Assembly: GCF_020400655.1 (NCBI RefSeq)
Contig: NZ_JAINRC010000003.1
Span: 310,001 to 374,000 of the forward strand
DNA: 64,000 nt
Direction: 5' to 3'
Origin: Streptomyces spinosus
Lineage (GTDB): Bacteria > Actinomycetota > Actinomycetes > Streptomycetales > Streptomycetaceae
Part shown: in pieces, positions 17,772 to 24,328 of the stretch
Numbering within the stretch: the stretch's first letter is position 1
How the letters are laid out: every line of letters begins with the position of its first letter
Notes under the pieces: generated by a model
The model's database searches: none
Seen by the model: the letters and a program-made list of their open reading frames with translations, nothing else
What the model was told of the DNA's origin: nothing
Made by a program: the position numbers and the translations under genes

Positions 17772-18767
17772 ATGGAGTACACGCAGCTCGGACGCACGGG
17801 ACTCAAGGTCAGCCGGCTCGTCCTCGGGACGATGAACTTCGGTCCGCAGACCGACGAAGCCGACAGTCACGCGATCATGGACGCGGCACTGGACGCGGGC
17901 ATCAACTTCTTCGACACGGCCAACGTGTACGGCTGGGGCGAGAACAAGGGCCGGACCGAGTCCATCATCGGCAACTGGTTCGCCAAGGGCGGCGGCCGGC
18001 GTGAGAAGACGGTCATCGCCACCAAGGTGTACGGCAACATGGACGCGGACGGCGCGACCGTCTGGCCCAACCACGACAAGCTCTCCGCGCTGAACATCCG
18101 GCGCGCGGTGGACGCCAGCCTGAAGCGGCTGCGGACCGACCACATCGACCTCTACCAGTTCCACCACATCGACCGCAGCACCCCGTTCGACGAGATCTGG
18201 CAGGCGATCGACGTCCTCGTCCAGCAGGGCAAGATCCTCTACGTCGGTTCCAGCAACTTCCCCGGCTACAAGATCGCCCAGGCCAACGAGACCGCCGCCC
18301 GGCGCGGCGGCACCATCGGCCTGGTCAGCGAGCAGTGCCTGTACAACCTGGCCGAGCGCCGCGCCGAGATGGAGGTCATCCCGGCCGCGCAGGACTACGG
18401 CCTCGGGGTGATCCCCTGGTCGCCGCTGCACGGCGGTCTGCTGGGCGGGGTCATCAAGAAGGAGGTGCGGGGCGGTCGCCGCTCCTCGGGTCGGACCGCG
18501 GACACCCTCAAGGACCCGGCGGCCCGCGCGCAGGTGCAGGCCTACGAGGACCTGCTCGACAAGCACGGCCTCGAGCCCGGCGAGGTGGCCCTGGCCTGGC
18601 TGCTCACCCGCCCCGGCGTGACGGGACCGATCGTCGGCCCGCGCACCGCCGAGCAGCTCCAGTCGGCCCTCCGGGCGGTCGAACTGGAACTCGGCGAGGA
18701 CCTGCTGGCCGGCCTGGACGAGATCTTCCCGGGCCCGGGCCCGTCCCCGGAGGCGTTCGCCTGGTAA
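17772..18767 (+). CDS. Aldo/keto reductase
   Basis: This 331-residue NADPH-dependent oxidoreductase has the aldo/keto reductase TIM barrel. It reads YTQLGRTGLKVSRLVLGTMNFG at the start. The catalytic tetrad is readable: Asp and Tyr in FFDTANVYGWGEN, Lys in VIATKVYG and His in YQFHHIDRST. The cofactor-binding end is TGPIVGPRTAEQLQSALRA. It falls in the group of YghZ/Kv-beta-like reductases; the substrate is unknown. The ATG has GGTGG just upstream. It appears monocistronic. Confidence 0.93.
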   Translation: MEYTQLGRTGLKVSRLVLGTMNFGPQTDEADSHAIMDAALDAGINFFDTANVYGWGENKGRTESIIGNWFAKGGGRREKTVIATKVYGNMDADGATVWPNHDKLSALNIRRAVDASLKRLRTDHIDLYQFHHIDRSTPFDEIWQAIDVLVQQGKILYVGSSNFPGYKIAQANETAARRGGTIGLVSEQCLYNLAERRAEMEVIPAAQDYGLGVIPWSPLHGGLLGGVIKKEVRGGRRSSGRTADTLKDPAARAQVQAYEDLLDKHGLEPGEVALAWLLTRPGVTGPIVGPRTAEQLQSALRAVELELGEDLLAGLDEIFPGPGPSPEAFAW

Positions 18768-18895
18768 GCGCCCCCAAGGGGTGGCGGGGCCGCGTTCGAC
18801 CTGCGGCTCCGCCACGTGGGCGGGCCCGGCCGGTGACGGCCCGCGGCCGCCGGAGGCAGCCGCTGCCCCGCGCCCTGGGCGCCCTGGGCGAACCG

Positions 18896-18982
18896 CTACC
18901 TGACGGCCGACGCCAAGGCCACCACCACGAACATCAACACAAGCGCACCGGCCATGATCCGGTTCCGGGTTTTCGGGTCCAC
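18896..18982 (-). CDS. 28-residue single-helix membrane peptide
   Basis: A GTG-started frame encodes VDPKTRNRIMAGALVLMFVV followed by VALASAVR and a TAG stop. It has a charged N-terminus and one hydrophobic helix ending in arginine, a typical micro-membrane protein. It starts 10 nt after the stop of the 2'-5' RNA ligase gene. A -10-like TAGTCT (18995-18990, overlapping that stop codon) lies 7 nt before the GTG, so either translational coupling or a leaderless transcript is possible. I recall similar peptides in other Streptomyces but have no function to offer. The 18768-18895 stretch beyond it holds no gene. Confidence 0.55.
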   Translation of the reverse strand: MDPKTRNRIMAGALVLMFVVVALASAVR

Positions 18983-18992
18983 GTATCCGAGA

Positions 18993-19565
18993 CTAACCGG
19001 CCCCGCCCAGCGCCCATCGCTCGACCACCTCGTACCGGGGCTGCTCCCCCGGCACCCCGGACGCCGGCAGCCGGCTGCGCACCAGCGCCAGGTCGGCCAC
19101 GGTCCAGGTCTCGCCGGCGAACTCCGCGAGGGCCGTCACGTACGGCCGCACGTCCACCGCGTCCCGGCTGCGGGCCAGCGTCAGGTGGGCCTTGTACCGC
19201 CGGTGTTCCCCCATCGGCACCCCGGCCTTGCGGGCCGCCGCCTCCGCCCGGTCGGCCAGCAGCCGCAGCCCCTCCACGTCCCCCCGGGCGCCCGTCCACA
19301 GCGCCCGGCCCCGGCCGAACTGGCCGCCGCCCGCGAGCGAGAGCGGGAAGGGGGCCGTGCGGTGGGCCGCGCGGGCCAGGCGGTCCGCCAGGGCGGGTAC
19401 GACGTCGTCGGCGACCTCACCGTAGAACGCGAGGGTGAAGTGCCAGCCGGGGCGGGCGGTCCAGCGCAGCCGGCCGGCGTCCGGCAGCCGCCTCAGCCGG
19501 TCCACCTCCGCGGCGAGTTCCTCCACGACGTCCCCGGGCGGCAGTACGGCGGCGAAGAGTCTCAT
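18993..19565 (-). CDS. thpR: RNA 2',3'-cyclic phosphodiesterase (2'-5' RNA ligase, LigT family)
   Basis: This 190-residue 2H phosphoesterase opens with MRLFAAVLPPGDVVEEL. The two signature HxT motifs are present, WHFTLAFYGEV near residue 42 and KAHLTLARSRD near 130, about the usual distance apart. Family members hydrolyse RNA 2',3'-cyclic phosphates and can ligate tRNA halves in vitro. The gene is divergent from the GNAT gene with only 40 bp between start codons. A -10-like GATCGT lies 7 nt before its ATG, suggesting a leaderless transcript. Confidence 0.88.
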   Translation of the reverse strand: MRLFAAVLPPGDVVEELAAEVDRLRRLPDAGRLRWTARPGWHFTLAFYGEVADDVVPALADRLARAAHRTAPFPLSLAGGGQFGRGRALWTGARGDVEGLRLLADRAEAAARKAGVPMGEHRRYKAHLTLARSRDAVDVRPYVTALAEFAGETWTVADLALVRSRLPASGVPGEQPRYEVVERWALGGAG

Positions 19566-19605
19566 GGCTCTCACGATCGCAGACCCCGGCGGGCATGATG
19601 GGGCG

Positions 19606-20151
19606 ATGACGATCACCATCCGAGAGGGCGGCCCGGACGACCTGCCCGCGGTACTGGGCATGCTCGACAGCTGCGTGGAGTGGCTGGTCTCACAGGGGCG
19701 GACCGGCCAGTGGGGCACCGAGCCGCTGTCGGGGCACACCAAGACCGTCGAGGCGGTCGTGCGCGCCCTGGACGCGGGCACCACGTACATCGCCGAGGTG
19801 GACGGCGTTCCGGCCGCCACGCTGACCCTGACCGACGGGCCCGGCGCCTACCTGTCCCACCTCCCGCCGCCCGGCGAGCCCGAGCGGTACATCCACTGGC
19901 TCGCCTCCGACCGCCGCTTCAAGGGGCGGGGCGTGGGCAGCGCGCTGCTCGCGCACGCCGCCGAGGTGACCCGGCGGGCCGGCGTGGGCCTGCTCCGGGT
20001 GGACTGCTACGCGGGCGGGGACCGCCGGCTCGTCGGCTACTACGAGGCCAACGGCTTCACCCCGACGCACACCTACACCCACGGCCCGGACGCCTGGCCG
20101 GGACAGGTGCTGGCCCGGAGGGTCGACCAGGACCCTCCGGGCGGGCACTGA
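19606..20151 (+). CDS. GNAT family N-acetyltransferase
   Basis: This 181-residue acetyl-CoA-dependent transferase shows the GNAT order: TITIREGGPDDLPAVLGML (strand 1-helix 1), AEVDGVPAATLTLTDG (central strands), the acetyl-CoA-binding loop RRFKGRGVGSALLAHAAE and a final GYYEANGFTPTHTYTHG. The acceptor is unknown. A -10-like CATGAT ends 6 nt before the ATG, so the mRNA may be leaderless. It shares a very short divergent promoter with thpR. Confidence 0.9.
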   Translation: MTITIREGGPDDLPAVLGMLDSCVEWLVSQGRTGQWGTEPLSGHTKTVEAVVRALDAGTTYIAEVDGVPAATLTLTDGPGAYLSHLPPPGEPERYIHWLASDRRFKGRGVGSALLAHAAEVTRRAGVGLLRVDCYAGGDRRLVGYYEANGFTPTHTYTHGPDAWPGQVLARRVDQDPPGGH

Positions 20152-20229
20152 CGGGGGCGGCCGGCGGCTCACGCCGCCGGCCCGACGCCCGCACCCCGGA
20201 GGAACCCCACCGGCAACCGGCCGGCAGGC

Positions 20230-21576
20230 TCACGCGGCGGTCGCCAGCCGCTCCCGCTCGCGCGGCACGAACCGCACCCGCGGGTGACCGTGGTGCCAGC
20301 CCACCGACAGCCGCAGACCGCCGACGCGGGCCAGGACCAGGCCGATCGCCGCGGCCGCCGCCGCCGACACCACACCGCCGGCCGCGAAGCCGACGCGGGC
20401 GCCGTAGGTGTCGGTGATCCAGCCGACCACCGGCGCGCCCAGCGGCGTACCACCCATGAAGACCATCATGAACAGGGCCATCACCCGGCCGCGCATGGCC
20501 GGGTCGGTGCCCATCTGCACGGCGGTGTTCGCGGTGACGTTCACCGTCAGGCCGAAGACCCCGATCGGCACCATGAGCAGCGCGAACAGCCAGTACGACG
20601 GGGCCAGCGCGGCCACGGTCTCCAGCAGGCCGAAGGCCAGCGCGGCGGCGATGAGCACGCGCAGCCGGGCGGTGCCGCGCCGTGCGGCCAGCAGGGCGCC
20701 GACCAGGGAGCCGACGGCCATCAGGGTGTTGAAGAGGCTGTAGGCACCGGCTCCGGAGTCGAAGACGTGGTCCGCGTAGGCGGACAGCCACACCGGGAAG
20801 TTGAAGCCGAAGGTGCCGATGAAGCCGACCAGCACGATCGGCCAGATCAGCTCCGGCCGCTTGGCCACGTACCGCAGACCCTCGCGCAGCTGGCCCTTGC
20901 CGCGCGGGGCGCGCTCCACCACGTGCAGCTCGCGGGCGCGCATCAGCAGCAGGCCGGCGATCGGCGCGGCGAAGGACAGGCCGTTGGCGAGGAACGCCCA
21001 GCCGGTGCCCACACCGGTGATCATCAGGCCGGCGACGGCGGGGCCGACGAGCCGGGCGGACTGGAAGTTCGCCGAGTTCAGGCTGACCGCGTTCTGGAGC
21101 TGCTCGGGGCCGACCATCTCGGAGACGAAGGACTGCCGGGCGGGGTTGTCGACCACCGTGGCGAGGCCGACGGCGAAGGCGGCGACGTAGACGTGCCAGA
21201 CCTGGACGTGACCGGAGAGGGTCAGCGCGGCGAGCGCGAGACCGGTGAGGGCCATCGCGCTCTGGGTGACCAGCAGAGCGGGGCGCTTGGGCAGGCGGTC
21301 CACGAGGACGCCGCCGTACAGGCCGAACAGCAGCATCGGCAGGAACTGAAGGGCCGTCGTGATGCCGACGGCCGCGGAGGAGCCGGTGAGGCTGAGCACC
21401 AGCCAGTCCTGGGCGATGCGCTGCATCCAGGTGCCGGTGTTGGAGACGACCTGGCCGATGAAGAAGAGGCGGTAGTTACGGATCCTCAGCGAGCTGAACA
21501 TCGACGACTTGCGGGTGACACGGGGGGTAGGGGTGGTCGGTGCGGGGGCGGAAGGTGTTCCGGATCCCGTACTCAA
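20230..21576 (-). CDS. MFS transporter (DHA3/EntS type), second gene of a MarR operon
   Basis: This 448-residue transporter of the MFS_3 (EntS-like) type has about 12 helices. It shows NYRLFFIGQVVSNTGTWMQR at the N-terminus, GLYGGVLVDRLPKRPALL (the conserved loop 2-3), DNPARQSFVSEMVG and NTAVQMGTDPAMRGRVMAL. The start is TTG at 21576, chosen because GAGGAGG lies 8 nt upstream; an ATG further in, before FSSLRIRN, would lose the RBS. It lies 26 nt after marR, and the pair is probably controlled by the dyad at 22043. Drug or metabolite export is inferred from the family and from the MarR neighbour. Confidence 0.9.
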   Translation of the reverse strand: MSTGSGTPSAPAPTTPTPRVTRKSSMFSSLRIRNYRLFFIGQVVSNTGTWMQRIAQDWLVLSLTGSSAAVGITTALQFLPMLLFGLYGGVLVDRLPKRPALLVTQSAMALTGLALAALTLSGHVQVWHVYVAAFAVGLATVVDNPARQSFVSEMVGPEQLQNAVSLNSANFQSARLVGPAVAGLMITGVGTGWAFLANGLSFAAPIAGLLLMRARELHVVERAPRGKGQLREGLRYVAKRPELIWPIVLVGFIGTFGFNFPVWLSAYADHVFDSGAGAYSLFNTLMAVGSLVGALLAARRGTARLRVLIAAALAFGLLETVAALAPSYWLFALLMVPIGVFGLTVNVTANTAVQMGTDPAMRGRVMALFMMVFMGGTPLGAPVVGWITDTYGARVGFAAGGVVSAAAAAAIGLVLARVGGLRLSVGWHHGHPRVRFVPRERERLATAA

Positions 21577-21602
21577 AGGGTTCGCCTCCTCGGATGGCGC
21601 GC

Positions 21603-22040
21603 TTACAGGTGTGCGAGTTTCTCCAGCACGGGGGCGGCGGCGCGCAGGGTCGCCCACTCGTCGTCGTCGAGGCCGTCGGCCAGGCCGGCCAGGAAGGCGT
21701 TGCGCTTGCGGCGGCTCTCTTCGAGCATGGCCTCGGCCTGTTCGGTCTGGGTGACGACCTTCTGGCGCCGGTCCTCGGGGTGCGGCTCCAGCCTGACCAG
21801 GCCCTTGGCTTCGAGCAGCGCGACGATGCGGGTCATCGACGGCGGCTGGACGTGCTCCTTGCGGGCCAGTTCGCCCGGGGTGGCGGAGCCGCAGCGGGCG
21901 AGGGTGCCGAGCACCGACATCTCGGTGGGGCTCAGCGACTCGTCGACCCGCTGGTGCTTGAGCCGACGGGACAGCCGCATCACTGCGGAGCGGAGTGCGT
22001 TCACGGCGGCTGCGTCGTCGCCATGGGTAAGGTCCGGCAT
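21603..22040 (-). CDS. MarR family transcriptional regulator
   Basis: This 145-residue winged-helix regulator has the MarR pattern: helix 1 NALRSAVMRLSRRLKHQR, LSPTEMSVLGTLARCG, recognition helix area VQPPSMTRIVALLEAKGLV, wing PHPEDRRQKVVTQT and C-terminal dimerisation helix. It is first in an operon with an MFS exporter. Its ATG lies 2 nt from a 9-bp inverted repeat (22043-22074), implying autoregulation and derepression of the exporter by a ligand that cannot be guessed. Confidence 0.93.
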   Translation of the reverse strand: MPDLTHGDDAAAVNALRSAVMRLSRRLKHQRVDESLSPTEMSVLGTLARCGSATPGELARKEHVQPPSMTRIVALLEAKGLVRLEPHPEDRRQKVVTQTEQAEAMLEESRRKRNAFLAGLADGLDDDEWATLRAAAPVLEKLAHL

Positions 22041-22042
22041 GT

Positions 22043-22074
22043 TCTTTAGCGTAACTCATTACTCTCGCTAAAGA
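22043..22074. promoter_or_regulatory. MarR operator candidate
   Basis: TCTTTAGCG and CGCTAAAGA are perfect 9-bp arms separated by 14 nt, immediately upstream of the marR ATG. The AT-rich centre stands out against the surrounding GC. Its position over the transcription start supports autorepression. Confidence 0.75.
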
Positions 22075-22195
22075 CCAATCGGGCGCGCCCAGGATGCCCG
22101 TGACACCCGCCACTGAACCCCGCGATCACCCGTACGGGTGAGCCGGGTCCGGAAAGTGACGCACCGGGCGGCCGGCTGTGGCGACCCTCGTAGGC

Positions 22196-22378
22196 ATGGG
22201 GACCAGTGTGCTCAGCCTGCGGATGGACGGGGAGCTGCTCGAACGGCTCCGGCAGCACGCGGCGAAAAGAGGAATGAGCGTCCAGGACTATGTCGTCCGG
22301 ACGCTCATTCGGGATGACTTCGACGAGCGGTTCCAGGCCGCCGTCGAGGAGACGGAGAGGTTCTACGGCGTCACCTGA
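22196..22378 (+). CDS. Small ribbon-helix-helix-like protein
   Basis: This 60-residue protein reads TSVLSLRMDGELLERLRQHA then GMSVQDYVVRTLIRDDFDERF, the strand-helix-helix layout of Arc/CopG/MetJ ribbon-helix-helix DNA-binding proteins. The acidic C-terminus VEETERFYGVT is unlike a DNA-binding tail and may be a partner-binding segment. No toxin gene lies beside it: the next gene is a convergent purine permease. The ATG at 22196 is favoured; an in-frame ATG lies 18 nt upstream. It may be an orphan antitoxin-like regulator. Confidence 0.7.
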   Translation: MGTSVLSLRMDGELLERLRQHAAKRGMSVQDYVVRTLIRDDFDERFQAAVEETERFYGVT

Positions 22379-22388
22379 CGCCCGCCGG

Positions 22389-23840
22389 TCAGGTCAGGCC
22401 CAGGGCCGGCATCAGGTAGTAGAAGGCGAAGACCGCCGAGACGACGTACATCGCCGCCGGGATCTCCCGGGCCCGCCCGGCGACCAGGCGCAGCACCGTG
22501 AAGGTGATGAAGCCCATGCCGATGCCGTTCGTGATCGAGTAGGTGAACGGCATCATCAGCATGGTCACGAACGCCGGGATGGCGATGGTGTAGTCCGCCC
22601 AGTCGATCTCCTTGACGGAGTTCGACAGGATCAGGAAGCCGACCGCGACCAGCGCCGGGGTGGCCGCCTGGGACGGGACCATCGTGGCGACCGGGGTGAG
22701 GAACAGCGCGACGGCGAACAGGCCGCCCGTGACGACGTTCGCGAAGCCGGTGCGGGCGCCCTCGCCGACGCCGGCCGTGGACTCCACGAAGGCGGTGGTG
22801 GCCGAGGAGGAGCTGGCACCGCCCGCCGCGACCGCGAGGCCGTCCACGAAGAGGACCTTGTTGATGCCCGGCATGTAGCCCTCGGCGTCCGTCAGCTTGG
22901 CCTCGTCGCCGATGCCCATGATCGTGCCCATCGCGTCGAAGAAGCACGACAGCAGGACCGTGAAGACGAACAGGATGCCGGTCAGCACGCCGACCTTGGA
23001 GAAGCCGCCGAACAGACTGATCTGGCCCACCAGGCCGAAGTCGGGGGTGTCGACCGGGTTGCCCGGCCACTTCGGGACCGTCAGGCCCCAGGACGGGATC
23101 GTGGCGACCGCGTTGACGACCACCGCGAGGACGGTCATGCCGACGATGGAGATGAGGATCGCGCCCGGCACCTTGCGGACGATCAGCGCGAAGGTGAGCA
23201 GCGCGCCCAGGATGAAGATCAGTACGGGCCAGCCGTTGAGGTGGCCGCCGGTGCCGAGCTGCACCGGGACGGTGGTCTGGGCGGCGTCCGGCACCCGGGT
23301 GACGAAGCCGGAGTCGACCAGGCCGATCAGCATGATGAACAGGCCGATACCGATGGAGATCGCCTTGCGCAGGCCGAACGGCACGGCGTTCATCACGCGC
23401 TCGCGCAGCCCGGTGGCGACCAGCAGCATCACCACGAAACCGGCGAGGACGACCATGCCCATGGCGTCCGGCCAGGACATGCGCGGCGCGAGCTGGAGGG
23501 CGACGACGGAGTTCACGCCGAGGCCGGCGGCGAGCGCGATCGGCACGTTGCCGATGACGCCCATCAGCAGCGTGGAGAACGCGGCCGTCAGCGCGGTCGC
23601 CGTCACCAGCTGGCCGTTGTCCAGGTGGTGGCCGTACATGTCCTTCGCGCTGCTGAGGATGATCGGGTTCAGCACGATGATGTACGCCATGGCGAAGAAG
23701 GTGGCGAAACCGCCACGGACCTCACGGGCGAGGGTGCTGCCGCGCTCGGAGATCTTGAAGTAGCGGTCGAGGGCGCCGTAGGCGGGCGCGCCACCCGGCT
23801 TCTCGGGGGTGGGGACCTTGGCGGGTGCCGAGGTGGACAT
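22389..23840 (-). CDS. NCS2 family purine permease (AzgA/PbuG type)
   Basis: This 483-residue polytopic membrane protein of the AzgA/GhxP branch of NCS2 (COG2252) imports guanine, hypoxanthine or adenine with protons. It shows FFAMAYIIVLNPIILS, ALAAGLGVNSVVALQLA, SISIG-like AISIGIGLFIMLIGLV, FDAMGTIMGIGDEA and the signature SSSATTAFVESTAGVGEGARTG (read in two parts). The ATG at 23840 is preceded by GATGAGG. A 7-bp hairpin lies in its leader. It is convergent with the small RHH gene, stop to stop in 10 nt. Confidence 0.93.
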   Translation of the reverse strand: MSTSAPAKVPTPEKPGGAPAYGALDRYFKISERGSTLAREVRGGFATFFAMAYIIVLNPIILSSAKDMYGHHLDNGQLVTATALTAAFSTLLMGVIGNVPIALAAGLGVNSVVALQLAPRMSWPDAMGMVVLAGFVVMLLVATGLRERVMNAVPFGLRKAISIGIGLFIMLIGLVDSGFVTRVPDAAQTTVPVQLGTGGHLNGWPVLIFILGALLTFALIVRKVPGAILISIVGMTVLAVVVNAVATIPSWGLTVPKWPGNPVDTPDFGLVGQISLFGGFSKVGVLTGILFVFTVLLSCFFDAMGTIMGIGDEAKLTDAEGYMPGINKVLFVDGLAVAAGGASSSSATTAFVESTAGVGEGARTGFANVVTGGLFAVALFLTPVATMVPSQAATPALVAVGFLILSNSVKEIDWADYTIAIPAFVTMLMMPFTYSITNGIGMGFITFTVLRLVAGRAREIPAAMYVVSAVFAFYYLMPALGLT

Positions 23841-23856
23841 GCGGGACCTCATCACC

Positions 23857-23880
23857 AGCGGGGTTCCCCCGAGCCCCGTT
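23857..23880 (-). promoter_or_regulatory. Leader hairpin of the purine permease
   Basis: AGCGGGG and CCCCGTT (plus-strand sense) can form a 7-bp stem with one GU-type pair and a 10-nt loop, ending 16 nt before the ATG. No match to the purine riboswitch core was seen, so its role is open. Confidence 0.3.
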
Positions 23881-23978
23881 GGAGTTTCCTACGATCAGAA
23901 GCGGTCAAAGGCAAACCGTTTCAGTATGAACGTATGAGGGACAGATCGCTATCTCCGCGCGTAGACAGCGGTGGCGCT

Positions 23979-23984
23979 TAAGCT
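23979..23984 (+). promoter_or_regulatory. -10 box of the DUF2530 gene (leaderless)
   Basis: TAAGCT ends 6 nt before the ATG at 23991, placing transcription start at the start codon. No Shine-Dalgarno is seen. Confidence 0.45.
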
Positions 23985-23990
23985 GTGCGC

Positions 23991-24257
23991 ATGGCTAAGT
24001 GGACCCCCAAGCACGAGGCGCCGGAGCCCCTGGAGGGGCCCGTGGTCGCCACGATCACCGGCGGCACCCTCGTCTGGTTCGTCCTCTTCCTGGTCCAGCT
24101 CCCCTTCTACGGCTGGTTCGAGGACCACGGGCACCTGTGGTGGCTGTGGACGTGCCTGGCCGGGGGCGGGCTGGGACTGATCGGGGTCTGGTACGTGCGC
24201 AGGAGGGACGCCGCGATCAAGCGGGCGGCGGATCTCGAGGCGGCGTCCGCCGAATAG
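23991..24257 (+). CDS. DUF2530 small membrane protein
   Basis: This 88-residue protein has two hydrophobic helices, GGTLVWFVLFLVQLPFYGWF (about 24-43) and LWWLWTCLAGGGLGLIGVWYV (about 49-69, read in parts), followed by the charged tail RRRDAAIKRAADLEA. The opening WTPKHEAPEPLEGPVV is typical of DUF2530, a family of unknown function found in actinobacteria. It is followed by a stem-loop terminator and then the P-type ATPase gene with its own promoter. Confidence 0.85.
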   Translation: MAKWTPKHEAPEPLEGPVVATITGGTLVWFVLFLVQLPFYGWFEDHGHLWWLWTCLAGGGLGLIGVWYVRRRDAAIKRAADLEAASAE

Positions 24258-24261
24258 CCGG

Positions 24262-24280
24262 CCGGGGGCTGCGCCCCCGG
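24262..24280 (+). terminator. Stem-loop after the DUF2530 gene
   Basis: CCGGGGGC-TGC-GCCCCCGG forms a perfect 8-bp GC stem 4 nt after the stop codon. No U-run follows. Confidence 0.6.
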
Positions 24281-24315
24281 GCCCCGTTTGGTGGGCGGGC
24301 GGGCGGCATCGCACG

Positions 24316-24321
24316 TACCGT
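24316..24321 (+). promoter_or_regulatory. -10 box of the P-type ATPase gene (leaderless)
   Basis: TACCGT ends 7 nt before the ATG at 24329. No Shine-Dalgarno is seen. Confidence 0.5.
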
Positions 24322-24328
24322 CGACTGC

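Noticed and set aside
22196..22378. Toxin-antitoxin module around the ribbon-helix-helix protein
   Set aside because: No toxin-like gene lies beside it; the neighbours are marR and a purine permease.
23841..23990. Possible purine riboswitch upstream of the NCS2 permease
   Set aside because: Only one simple hairpin is seen; the three-way junction and conserved loops of the purine aptamer are not recognisable.
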